A stretch of DNA of 18,968 nt from Phyllobacteriaceae bacterium (GTDB lineage: Bacteria > Pseudomonadota > Alphaproteobacteria > Rhizobiales > Devosiaceae), in NCBI GenBank assembly GCA_012799265.1, contig JAAZLP010000151.1, positions 1 through 18,968 on the forward strand, written 5' to 3'. Under the pieces are notes generated by a model, which saw nothing but the letters and a program-made list of their open reading frames with translations, ran no database searches and was not told the DNA's origin. The translations under genes and the position numbers were made by a program. The stretch's first letter is position 1; every line of letters begins with the position of its first letter. Of this stretch, positions 7,065 through 14,303 are shown in pieces.

Positions 7065-7802
7065 ATGTTTGATCTCACAGGTAAACGCGCCCTCGTTACG
7101 GGCGCCAGCGGCGGTATCGGCCGTGAAATCGCCAAGGCGCTTGCTCAGGCAGGTGCGACGGTTGCGCTGTCGGGCACCCGCGTCGGGGCTCTGGAAGACA
7201 CCGCAAAGGAGATCGGCAAGGACTGCCCGATTCTCCCGGCAAACCTCTCCAAGCTCGATGAAGTTGATAAGCTCGTCCCCGCTGCTGAAGAAGCCATGGG
7301 CGGCGTGGATATCCTCATCAACAATGCCGGCATGACCCGTGACAATCTCTTCATGCGCATGAAGGATGAAGAGTGGGACGACGTCATTGCGGTCAACCTC
7401 ACCGCCGCTTTCCACCTCAATCGCGCGGTTTTGCGCGGCATGATGAAGCAGCGTTGGGGCCGTATTGTCGGCATTTCCTCGATCGTCGGTGTCACCGGCA
7501 ATCCGGGGCAGGGCAACTACGCCGCGTCCAAGGCCGGCCTCATCGGCATGAACAAGGCACTGGCCTACGAAGTCGCCAGCCGTAACATTACCGTCAATGC
7601 CATCGCGCCGGGCTTTATTGCCTCCGCCATGACCGACGAACTCAATGAAAAACAACGGGATGCCATCCTCGGCAAGGTGCCGATGGGTCGTCTGGGGACC
7701 CCGCAAGAAATTGCAGCCTGCACCGTGTTCCTTGCCAGCGACGCAGCAGCCTACATCACGGGCCACACGCTGAACGTCAACGGGGGCATGGCGATGATCT
7801 GA
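7065..7802 (+). CDS. fabG: 3-oxoacyl-[acyl-carrier-protein] reductase
   Basis: FabG is the NADPH-dependent reductase of the 3-ketoacyl-ACP intermediate in each elongation cycle. The 245-residue short-chain dehydrogenase has the cofactor loop TGASGGIG at 12-19, NNAG at 86-89, and the catalytic set Asn111, Ser139, Tyr152 and Lys156 (NYAASKAG). It ends with the usual TGHTLNVNGGMAMI. Length and residue spacing match E. coli FabG closely. The ATG has an AAGAGG site about seven bases upstream. It follows fabD in the same transcript. A hairpin overlaps its stop codon, and a 265-base spacer separates it from acpP. Confidence 0.97.
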   Translation: MFDLTGKRALVTGASGGIGREIAKALAQAGATVALSGTRVGALEDTAKEIGKDCPILPANLSKLDEVDKLVPAAEEAMGGVDILINNAGMTRDNLFMRMKDEEWDDVIAVNLTAAFHLNRAVLRGMMKQRWGRIVGISSIVGVTGNPGQGNYAASKAGLIGMNKALAYEVASRNITVNAIAPGFIASAMTDELNEKQRDAILGKVPMGRLGTPQEIAACTVFLASDAAAYITGHTLNVNGGMAMI

Positions 7803-7817
7803 GGGCGCGGCCCTCAG
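7799..7817 (+). other. Hairpin overlapping the fabG stop codon
   Basis: CTGAGGGC (7799-7806) and GCCCTCAG (7810-7817) form a perfect 8-base stem with a three-base loop. The stem includes the TGA of fabG. No T-run follows, so it is not a standard intrinsic terminator. It may protect the 3' end of a processed fabD-fabG message or slow RNA polymerase. Confidence 0.5.
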
Positions 7818-7844
7818 TTGAGTCTTCACGAAATCTGGCGCGTG

Positions 7845-7883
7845 GACAGGCTTCCACAGGGGCAATAGCTTGGGAAGCCTGTC
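7845..7883. repeat. Inverted repeat with 11-base arms in the fabG-acpP spacer
   Basis: GACAGGCTTCC (7845-7855) is repeated exactly in inverted form as GGAAGCCTGTC (7873-7883), around a 17-base centre. It lies about 185 bases upstream of acpP. It could be an operator for a dimeric regulator or an RNA stem in a long acpP leader. A second, imperfect hairpin (GGGCTCT with AGAGGCCC, about 7956-7971) lies further downstream. No known operator was recognised. Confidence 0.5.
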
Positions 7884-8001
7884 TCCAGCGCTGGTCATGG
7901 CCGGGGAAACATGATACCCCGCGCCGCGTTTAACCCACGCCGGTCCGCCTTGCGGGGGCTCTGAGAGGCCCTTACAGTGCAGCCAGCAAGCCAAACGACG
8001 C

Positions 8002-8030
8002 TTGAAGAATTGGTCTTGCGCCAATAAGAA
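8002..8030 (+). promoter_or_regulatory. acpP: Candidate promoter of acpP
   Basis: TTGAAG (8002-8007, preceded by C) and TAAGAA (8025-8030) are spaced by 17 bases, and transcription would begin near 8037, about 30 bases before the acpP start. A separate promoter would fit the high demand for carrier protein relative to FabD and FabG. The -10 is a partial match. Confidence 0.4.
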
Positions 8031-8067
8031 GCGAAACGAACCACGATTTCATAAAGGGAAGTCAAAT

Positions 8068-8304
8068 ATGAGCGATGTCGCTGATCGGGTCCGCAAGATC
8101 GTTGTGGAACACCTCAATGTGGATGCCGAGAAGGTCACCGAAAAGGCCAGCTTCATCGACGATCTGGGTGCAGACTCGCTGGATCAGGTCGAACTGGTGA
8201 TGGCTTTCGAGGAAGAGTTCTCGGTCGAAATCCCGGACGACGCTGCCGAATCCATCCAGACCTTTGGTGATGCGGTCGCTTTCCTGACCAAGGCAACCAG
8301 CTAA
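8068..8304 (+). CDS. acpP: Acyl carrier protein
   Basis: ACP carries growing acyl chains on a 4'-phosphopantetheine arm and feeds lipid A, phospholipid and cofactor synthesis. The 78-residue acidic protein starts MSDVADRVRKIVVEHL and has the attachment motif GADSLDQVE, with the modified Ser at residue 37. The ATG at 8068 is chosen because an AAAGGGAA ribosome site lies about seven bases upstream and the resulting length is standard. The frame stays open upstream to a TTG at 8002, but that triplet is part of the likely -35 box and would add residues unlike any ACP. fabF follows 22 bases later. Confidence 0.97.
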   Translation: MSDVADRVRKIVVEHLNVDAEKVTEKASFIDDLGADSLDQVELVMAFEEEFSVEIPDDAAESIQTFGDAVAFLTKATS

Positions 8305-8326
8305 TTTTGGAGCTGGGCCGCTGACC

Positions 8327-9595
8327 ATGGAATTGCGCCGAGTTGTCGTAACCGGACTGGGACTAGTCACGCCGCTTGGTTGCGGTGTTGAGTCGACCTG
8401 GTCCAACCTCCTTGCCGGTAAGAGTGGCGCCAAGCGTATCGACGACTTTGAAGTCGACGACATCGCCTGCCAGATCGCTCACCGCATTCCTCGCGGGGAT
8501 TATGCCGATGGCATGTACAATCCCGACGAGTGGATGGAGGTCAAGGAACAGCGCAAGGTCGATGAATTCATCGTCTATGCCATGGCCGCGGCCACTCAGG
8601 CCATCCAGGATGCCGGCGTCGAGCCCAAGACCCAGGAAGAGCAGGAACGCACTGGCGTCCTGATCGGATCGGGCATTGGCGGCATCGGCGGCATCTACGA
8701 TGCGTCTGTCACGCTGCACGAAAAGGGGCCGCGCCGTATCAGCCCCTTCTTCATCCCCGGTCGTCTGATCAACCTGGCCTCCGGCCATGTGTCGATCCGC
8801 TTCGGTCTCAAGGGCCCGAACCATTCTGTGGTCACCGCCTGCTCGACCGGCGCACATGCCATCGGCGACGCTGCCCGTCTCATCTCGCTCGGCGATGCCG
8901 ACGTGATGGTGGCTGGCGGTACCGAAAGCTGCGTCAATCGCCTGTCGCTGGCTGGCTTCGCTGCCGCCCGCGCCCTGTCGACCGGTTTCAACGACAACCC
9001 GACTGCTGCTTCCCGTCCCTATGACAAGGACCGTGATGGTTTCGTCATGGGCGAGGGCGCCGGCATCGTGGTTCTCGAAGAATATGAGCGTGCCAAGGCA
9101 CGCGGCGCCAAGATCTATGGCGAAGTGATCGGCTATGGCCTGTCTGGCGACGCCTATCACATCACCGCTCCGGCGCCCGATGGCGATGGTGGCTTCCGCG
9201 CCATGAGCGCTGCGGTCAAGCGCGCCGGCATTTCGCCGTCCGAGATCGACTACATCAACGCGCACGGCACCTCGACACCGCTTGGCGACGAAATCGAACT
9301 GGGCGCGGTCACCCGCGTGCTGGGCGATGCTGCGCCGAAGACGGTGATGAGTTCGACCAAGTCCGCCATTGGCCACCTTCTCGGAGCCGCTGGTTCGGTC
9401 GAGGCGATCTTCTGCCTCCTCGCCATGCGCGACGGCATCGCTCCGCCTACGCTCAACCTCGACAATCCGTCCGTTGAGACCGAGATCAATCTTGTGCCGC
9501 ACAAGCCGCTCAAGAAAGAGATCAACGTCGCGCTGTCCAATAGCTTCGGTTTTGGCGGCACCAACGCTTCCCTGGTTATGCGCAAGGTCAGCTAG
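8327..9595 (+). CDS. fabF: 3-oxoacyl-[acyl-carrier-protein] synthase II
   Basis: FabF condenses malonyl-ACP with acyl-ACP in chain elongation. The 422-residue thiolase-fold enzyme begins MELRRVVVTGLGLVTPLG. It carries the nucleophile Cys172 in TACSTGAHAIG, His313 in NAHGTSTPLGD, and His350 in KSAIGHLLGAAG, the Cys-His-His set of KAS I/II. The C-terminal SFGFGGTNASLVM loop is present. The length and the lack of FabB-specific features favour FabF. The ribosome site is a TTGGAG about 14 bases before the ATG, farther than usual. It lies 22 bases after acpP and is followed by a strong terminator that closes the fatty-acid block. Confidence 0.96.
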   Translation: MELRRVVVTGLGLVTPLGCGVESTWSNLLAGKSGAKRIDDFEVDDIACQIAHRIPRGDYADGMYNPDEWMEVKEQRKVDEFIVYAMAAATQAIQDAGVEPKTQEEQERTGVLIGSGIGGIGGIYDASVTLHEKGPRRISPFFIPGRLINLASGHVSIRFGLKGPNHSVVTACSTGAHAIGDAARLISLGDADVMVAGGTESCVNRLSLAGFAAARALSTGFNDNPTAASRPYDKDRDGFVMGEGAGIVVLEEYERAKARGAKIYGEVIGYGLSGDAYHITAPAPDGDGGFRAMSAAVKRAGISPSEIDYINAHGTSTPLGDEIELGAVTRVLGDAAPKTVMSSTKSAIGHLLGAAGSVEAIFCLLAMRDGIAPPTLNLDNPSVETEINLVPHKPLKKEINVALSNSFGFGGTNASLVMRKVS

Positions 9596-9628
9596 TCTGG
9601 CCTGGTTGACGAGATTTCCACGTTTACG

Positions 9629-9672
9629 AGGGGCACATCGCAATGAGCATGCGGTGTGCCCCTTGTCTTTTT
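9629..9672 (+). terminator. Intrinsic terminator after fabF
   Basis: A 14-base stem (AGGGGCACATCGCA at 9629-9642 with TGCGGTGTGCCCCT at 9650-9663, one G-T pair) with a seven-base loop is followed by TTGTCTTTTT. It stands about 34 bases past the fabF stop and should end the fatty-acid transcript, leaving mltG to its own promoter. Confidence 0.93.
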
Positions 9673-9700
9673 GTGCCGCTTCGCCACAGTTTGGCGCGAC

Positions 9701-9706
9701 TAAAAT
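9701..9706 (+). promoter_or_regulatory. mltG: Candidate -10 box for mltG-yicC-gmk
   Basis: TAAAAT, a five-of-six match to the -10 consensus, lies between the fabF terminator and mltG. No good -35 is seen at 16-18 bases upstream. Transcription would start near 9713, which supports the ATG at 9757 over an upstream TTG at 9712 as the mltG start. Confidence 0.35.
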
Positions 9707-9756
9707 GAAAATTGGCCGCACTCCTCAATGTGCGCTGCTTCGCGAGTGACCTGACC

Positions 9757-10860
9757 ATGATTGACCGCAAGAACCGGCGTCGTCGCCGCTCCGGGAATGG
9801 ACTGATCGACGTTCTCAACGGCCTTCTAACCCTTCTGGTCATCGGCCTCGTGGTTGTCGGCGGCGGCTTTTTCTATATCGCGTCGCAGTATTATGGTGAT
9901 GGTCCCACCACGGAAGACCGCATCTTCCGTGTGGAAGCAGGCAATACCCTCAGCACCACCGCCAATCGCCTTGAAGAGCAGGGTTTCATTTCCAATTCGG
10001 TGATCTTCAGCCAGTTTGGCAGCCGGGTTGAAGAGAGTGCTGTCGTCAAGGCTGGCGACTTCAATATCCCGGCTGGTGCCAGCATGTCGGCAATCCTCAA
10101 GGAACTGACCACAGGCAATCCGCTGCGCTATGCTGTTGTGATTCCCGAGGGATGGACCGTGTGGCAGGCGGTTAACCGCATCAACGACGAGGACCAGCTG
10201 ACAGGCGCCATCAGTCAGCTGCCCCCCGAGGGGTCAATCCTGCCGGGTAGCTACGACTTCGTGCCAGGCGACACCCGTCAGTCAGTGCTCGACAAGATGC
10301 AGTTGGCGATGACGCAGGCTCTCGCCGAAGTCTGGGAGACCCGTCAGCCAGATTTGCCGCTGAACTCGCCCGCCGAGATGCTGATCCTCGCCTCGATCGT
10401 GGAAAAGGAGACTGGTGTCGCCAGCGAACGCCCGCAGGTGGCTGCTGTCTTCGTGAACCGTCTCAAGCAGCGCATGCGCCTGCAGTCGGACCCGACCATT
10501 ATCTACGGCATTACTCTTGGCCAATCGACGCTGGATCGCGGCATCCGCCGCTCCGAGATCGAAGCCAAGACCGCCTACAACACCTATCAGATCGACGGTT
10601 TGCCCCCGACGCCAATCGCCAATCCAGGCATCGAAGCCCTGCGGGCCGTCGCCAACCCGGACGATCACAATTACCTCTACTTCGTCGCCAAGGGCGCGAC
10701 CCCGCGCGAAGGTCACGTCTTTGCCGAGACCTATCCCGAGCATCAGGAAAACGTCCGCCGCTATCGCGAGATCGAGGCTGCCGCTGCTGCCGAGGCCGAG
10801 GCTGAAGCGGCCCGCAAGGCTCTGGAGGACGAACAGGCTGGCGAAGCGACCAGCCCGTGA
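9757..10860 (+). CDS. mltG: Endolytic murein transglycosylase MltG (YceG family)
   Basis: MltG is an inner-membrane enzyme that cuts nascent glycan strands and so sets their length. The 367-residue protein has an Arg-rich cytoplasmic start (RKNRRRRRSG), one membrane anchor at about 22-41, a LysM-like region (FRVEAGNTLSTTANRL), and the YceG catalytic domain. SIVEKET at about 213-219 contains the catalytic Glu. The end of the domain shows GLPPTPIANPGIEALRA and YLYFVAKG, both diagnostic. The tail is an Ala/Glu-rich coil (about 340-365). The ATG at 9757 is preferred because it gives a normal basic N-terminus. An in-frame TTG at 9712 would add 15 unlikely residues, and the visible ribosome site is weak in both cases. 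The stop overlaps the start of yicC. Confidence 0.92.
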   Translation: MIDRKNRRRRRSGNGLIDVLNGLLTLLVIGLVVVGGGFFYIASQYYGDGPTTEDRIFRVEAGNTLSTTANRLEEQGFISNSVIFSQFGSRVEESAVVKAGDFNIPAGASMSAILKELTTGNPLRYAVVIPEGWTVWQAVNRINDEDQLTGAISQLPPEGSILPGSYDFVPGDTRQSVLDKMQLAMTQALAEVWETRQPDLPLNSPAEMLILASIVEKETGVASERPQVAAVFVNRLKQRMRLQSDPTIIYGITLGQSTLDRGIRRSEIEAKTAYNTYQIDGLPPTPIANPGIEALRAVANPDDHNYLYFVAKGATPREGHVFAETYPEHQENVRRYREIEAAAAAEAEAEAARKALEDEQAGEATSP

Positions 10861-11744
10861 CCGACACGCTTTCCAGCATGACAGGCTATGCCCGCGCCGA
10901 GCGCCAGCTCGGTGCCCGGCGCATTCGCCTTGAGCTGAAATCGGTCAATGGTCGCGGTCTCGACATGCGCCTGCGTCTGCCGCCGGGTATGGACGCTCTG
11001 GACATCCCGCTGCGCCAGCTGCTGTCCAAACATCTTGCGCGCGGCTCCATCAACCTTGTGGTCACGGCCGACACCAGCGCTTCCGGCAGTGCCGTGCGCG
11101 TCAATCAGGACGCGCTGGAAGCCGTTCTGGCGGTCATGGCCGATCTGCGCCAGCGCATCGACGCGACCCCACCCAGCCTTGATGGCATTCTCGCCTTGCC
11201 CGGCGTCATGGATGTCGATGCCGGGGCAGGGGATATTGACGAAGACGAACTCTCTGCCGCCGTGCTGGCCGCAGCCAGTGAAGCCGTAAGCAGCCTCCGC
11301 AGCGCCCGCAGTCAGGAAGGCGCTCAGATTGCCGCCGTGCTGCTCTCGCAGCTTGATCAGGTCGTTTCGCTGGTTGATGCCGCCACAGCCCTGCCATCGC
11401 GCTCCCGCGATGCCTTTGAGGCTCGCCTTGCCGAACAGCTCGCGGCGCTCAAGGCCGACGCCACGCTCTCGCCCGAGCGTCTGTCGCAGGAAGCGCTGCT
11501 CCTGGCGACCAAGGCCGACATTCAGGAAGAGCTCGACCGCCTGCGCGCCCACATCGTTGCCGCCAGAAAGCTCATCAATGATGGGGGGCCGGTAGGCCGC
11601 CGCCTCGATTTCCTGGCGCAGGAGTTCAACCGCGAGGCCAACACGCTCTGCTCGAAATCGAACACGGTGGAGCTTACCGCCATCGGTCTTGACCTCAAGG
11701 CGGTGATCGATCAACTACGCGAGCAGATTCAGAACATCGAATAG
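10857..11744 (+). CDS. yicC: YicC/YloC family endoribonuclease
   Basis: YicC-type proteins are oligomeric endoribonucleases linked in E. coli to small-RNA turnover; their role in alphaproteobacteria is not settled. The 295-residue protein has the N-terminal SSMTGYARAE, then LELKSVNGRGLDMRLRLP. It ends with the strongly conserved GRRLDFLAQEFNREANTLCSKSNT and the terminal REQIQNIE. The GTG start at 10857 overlaps the mltG stop in GTGA, a translational coupling, and gives the TLSSMTGYAR opening common in relatives; the alternative ATG at 10878 would begin MTGYAR. gmk follows nine bases after the stop, an association of yicC and gmk seen in many bacteria. Confidence 0.92.
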   Translation: MTDTLSSMTGYARAERQLGARRIRLELKSVNGRGLDMRLRLPPGMDALDIPLRQLLSKHLARGSINLVVTADTSASGSAVRVNQDALEAVLAVMADLRQRIDATPPSLDGILALPGVMDVDAGAGDIDEDELSAAVLAAASEAVSSLRSARSQEGAQIAAVLLSQLDQVVSLVDAATALPSRSRDAFEARLAEQLAALKADATLSPERLSQEALLLATKADIQEELDRLRAHIVAARKLINDGGPVGRRLDFLAQEFNREANTLCSKSNTVELTAIGLDLKAVIDQLREQIQNIE

Positions 11745-11753
11745 GGTCAGAAG

Positions 11754-12404
11754 ATGGATTTTCAGCGCCGTGGCGTCATGCTCGTGATTGCCTCGCCTTC
11801 AGGTGCCGGCAAGTCGTCCATTTCCCGCTCGCTGTTCCAGCAGGACCCCAATATCCGCCTCTCCGTGTCGGTCACGACGCGCGCCCGCCGCAGCGATGAA
11901 GTCGAAGGCACGCACTATTATTTCGTCGACGTGCCGACCTTCAAGCGCATGCAGGCCGAAGACGGTCTGCTCGAATCCGCCGAAGTGCATGGCAATTTCT
12001 ACGGCACGCCGCGCGCGCAGGTCGAAGAACAGCTTGCCGCCGGCAACGACATCCTCTTCGACGTCGATTATCAGGGCACCCTGCAGCTCTACGAAAAGTG
12101 CCGCAAGGACATGGTGACGGTCTTCATCCTGCCCCCCACCATCGAAGAGCTGCGTGCCCGTCTCGAACGTCGCGCTCAGGATAGCGTCGGCACCATCGAA
12201 AAGCGCCTGCGCAACGCTCGGATCGAACTCGATCACGCTGCCGAGTACGACTACGTCATCATCAATAGCGATCTTGAGCTATCTGTGCAGCGCGTCCGTT
12301 CGATCCTCGCGTCCGCGCGCCTCAAGCGCGAACGTCAGACCAATCTCACCAGCTTCGTCGAAGATCTGCAGAGCCAGATCGACGCGCTCGGCCCGGGGGC
12401 CTGA
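11754..12404 (+). CDS. gmk: Guanylate kinase
   Basis: Gmk phosphorylates GMP (and dGMP) to the diphosphate with ATP, an essential step of purine nucleotide supply and of salvage after (p)ppGpp turnover. The 216-residue protein has the P-loop ASPSGAGKSSI at about 13-23, then SVSVTTRARRSDEVEGTHYYFVD, the GMP-binding segment, and GNFYGTP with DILFDVDYQG, all family hallmarks. The lid-region Arg residues are in RRAQDSVGTIEKRLRNA. The ATG at 11754 lies nine bases after yicC, with only an AGAAG site directly before it, so translation may be coupled. It is the last gene of mltG-yicC-gmk and converges on rsmA with four bases between the stops. Confidence 0.97.
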   Translation: MDFQRRGVMLVIASPSGAGKSSISRSLFQQDPNIRLSVSVTTRARRSDEVEGTHYYFVDVPTFKRMQAEDGLLESAEVHGNFYGTPRAQVEEQLAAGNDILFDVDYQGTLQLYEKCRKDMVTVFILPPTIEELRARLERRAQDSVGTIEKRLRNARIELDHAAEYDYVIINSDLELSVQRVRSILASARLKRERQTNLTSFVEDLQSQIDALGPGA

Positions 12405-12408
12405 GCGC

Positions 12409-13251
12409 TTAGCGCAGCCCCAGCAGCGCGCGCGCCATGGCCAGGAATGCCTCGATCGGCAGTTCTTCGGCGCGCTCGTCACCCTTGAGGTCCGCAGCGG
12501 CCAGCAGCCCTTCCACCGGCACACCCAGCGATTTCAGCGACTGTCGCACCATCTTCCGGCGCTGACCAAAGGCAGCCTTCGTCACTTGCTCAACGAGCTT
12601 GACCGGCAGGCCTTCTTCAACCGGTTTGGGCACCAGATGCACCACGGCCGATGTCACGGCCGGCGGCGGCACAAAGGCCTGACGCCCCACACTGAACGCA
12701 ATCCGCGCCTCGGTCCGCCATCCGGCCAGCACAGCCAGACGCCCATAGTGATTGTCGCCCGGCTTGGCGCAGATACGCTCGGCCACTTCCCGCTGGAACA
12801 TCAGCGTCAGGCTCTCGAAGAATGGCGGCCAGGGCTCCATGGTCAGCCAGCCGGTTAGCAGCAGCGTACCGATATTATAGGGCAGGTTGGCGACCAGACG
12901 CGTCGGCCCGTCAGCCAGCATCCGATAGTCGATTTCCATGGCGTCGCCATGGATCACCGTCAGCCGCCCCGGATAAGCCTCGGAAATCTCCGCCAGCGCC
13001 GGCAGTGCCCGCGCGTCGCGCTCAATTGCGATAACTTCGCGCGCACCCTCGGCCAGCAGCGCGCGTGTCAGTCCGCCCGGTCCCGGTCCGACTTCGATGA
13101 CCCGAACGCCGTCCAGCGATCCGGCCACGCGCGCAATGCGCGAGGTCAGGTTGAGGTCGAGCAGGAAGTTCTGCCCGAGTTCCTTCTTGGCCCGCAGGCC
13201 ATGGGCCGCGATCACGTCACGCAGGGGAGGGAGGTTGTCGATCTGGCTCAT
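12409..13251 (-). CDS. rsmA: 16S rRNA dimethyladenosine transferase (A1518/A1519)
   Basis: RsmA (KsgA) dimethylates two adjacent adenosines in helix 45 of 16S rRNA late in 30S assembly, using S-adenosylmethionine. The 280-residue protein has the N-terminal KKELGQNFLLD, SAM motif I VIEVGPGPGGLT at about 51-62, the acidic IERDA motif, and the catalytic NLPYNIGT at 122-129. The C-terminal helical domain contains FGQRRKMVRQSLKS. The ATG at 13251 overlaps the pdxA stop in ATGA (13248-13251), so it is translationally coupled. The pdxA-rsmA order is the same as in E. coli. No intrinsic terminator is visible after it; it ends four bases from gmk. Confidence 0.97.
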   Translation of the reverse strand: MSQIDNLPPLRDVIAAHGLRAKKELGQNFLLDLNLTSRIARVAGSLDGVRVIEVGPGPGGLTRALLAEGAREVIAIERDARALPALAEISEAYPGRLTVIHGDAMEIDYRMLADGPTRLVANLPYNIGTLLLTGWLTMEPWPPFFESLTLMFQREVAERICAKPGDNHYGRLAVLAGWRTEARIAFSVGRQAFVPPPAVTSAVVHLVPKPVEEGLPVKLVEQVTKAAFGQRRKMVRQSLKSLGVPVEGLLAAADLKGDERAEELPIEAFLAMARALLGLR

Positions 13252-14249
13252 GCTTTGGGCGTCGTCATTGTGTGAGCCATCGCAATAGCTGCTGCAAAGC
13301 TCTCTGGCGAGCCCTTGCCCGTGCCAGCGATGTTGAAAGCGGTGCCATGGTCCGGGGAGGTCCGCACAATCGGCAGGCCCAGCGTCACGTTGACCCCGGC
13401 GTCGAACGCCACTGTCTTTATCGGGATCAGCGCCTGATCGTGATACATTGCCAGCACGGCATCATATTGCCGCCAATGCGGCGGATAGAACAGCGTATCC
13501 GCCGGCATTGGCCCCACGGCATCAATCCCCGCCGCCACGGCTGCTTCCATTGCCGGTACAATGATCTCGATATCCTCGCGCCCGATGGAGCCACCTTCGC
13601 CCGCATGCGGGTTGAGCCCGGCTACGGCGATGCGCGGCGCCGCGACGCCGTAGCGGCTGCGCAGGTCTCGATCCATCACGCCCAGTGTTTCGACAATCAG
13701 TTCTTTGGTGATCAGCTCGGGCACATCCGCAATCGGCACATGGATGGTCAGTGGCACTGTCCGCAAATCCTCGTGCGCCAGCATCATCACCGGCAGCGGG
13801 ACCTTGCCGTCGACCGCACAGAGGTCAGCCAGAAACTCGGTATGGCCGGGATGATCGAATCCGACCCGGTAAAGCGCGCCCTTATGTATCGGGGCCGTAA
13901 CCAGCGCACGGCACTGTCCATGCTTGACGGTAGCTACTGCGCGCGTGATGGCCTCGATGACCACCCGCGCTCCGCCCTCCGACGGCTGGCCCGGCGTGTC
14001 GGGAACATCGCCTTCGATGTGGACAACAGGAAGAGCCGTACTGAACCGAGCGGCTGCGTTTGCGGGGTCAACTTCAGCAATGTCCAGCTCAAGCCCAAGC
14101 CTTTTGGCACGCTTGGCCAGAAATCCCGCATGGCCATAGACGACAAAGGCCGGCAGGTTCAGAGCCGAGCGTTGCGTATAGAGCGACAGTAAAAGGTCTG
14201 GGCCGATGCCTGCCGGCTCGCCCATGGAAATGGCCAATGGCGCAATCAT
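13248..14249 (-). CDS. pdxA: 4-hydroxythreonine-4-phosphate dehydrogenase
   Basis: PdxA oxidises 4-phosphohydroxy-L-threonine in the DXP-dependent pathway to pyridoxal phosphate, with NAD and a divalent metal. The 333-residue protein begins MIAPLAISMGEPAGIGPDL. The three metal-binding His residues are visible at 170 (TIHVPIADVP), 215 (GLNPHAGEGG) and 270 (AMYHDQALIP), equivalent to E. coli His166, 211 and 266. The end motif TSPDHGTAFNIAGTG is intact. PLP made by this pathway is also the cofactor of the alr product in this window. The ATG at 14249 follows a G-rich stretch rather than a clean ribosome site. An intrinsic terminator lies just upstream after surA, so expression depends on readthrough or on an unseen promoter. 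Confidence 0.97.
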   Translation of the reverse strand: MIAPLAISMGEPAGIGPDLLLSLYTQRSALNLPAFVVYGHAGFLAKRAKRLGLELDIAEVDPANAAARFSTALPVVHIEGDVPDTPGQPSEGGARVVIEAITRAVATVKHGQCRALVTAPIHKGALYRVGFDHPGHTEFLADLCAVDGKVPLPVMMLAHEDLRTVPLTIHVPIADVPELITKELIVETLGVMDRDLRSRYGVAAPRIAVAGLNPHAGEGGSIGREDIEIIVPAMEAAVAAGIDAVGPMPADTLFYPPHWRQYDAVLAMYHDQALIPIKTVAFDAGVNVTLGLPIVRTSPDHGTAFNIAGTGKGSPESFAAAIAMAHTMTTPKA

Positions 14250-14274
14250 CCCGGCCCCCGAGACAGATGAAACG

Positions 14275-14296
14275 AAAAGGGCGGCTTTCGCCGCCC
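14275..14296 (-). terminator. Intrinsic terminator between surA and pdxA
   Basis: GGGCGGC (14279-14285) and GCCGCCC (14290-14296) form a perfect stem with a four-base loop, seven bases beyond the surA stop. On the minus strand the stem is followed by TTTTCGTTTC. It may be leaky, since pdxA starts only about 25 bases further on and no promoter is evident in between. Confidence 0.75.
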
Positions 14297-14303
14297 CAAC
14301 AGA

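Noticed and set aside
8002..8067. A 22-residue N-terminal extension of acyl carrier protein from a TTG
   Set aside because: The TTG lies in the likely -35 box, the extension is unlike any ACP, and a good ribosome site marks the ATG at 8068.
8363..9721. A 452-codon open frame on the minus strand opposite fabF
   Set aside because: fabF has all catalytic residues in the other strand; the antisense frame shows no recognisable motif and crosses the fabF terminator.
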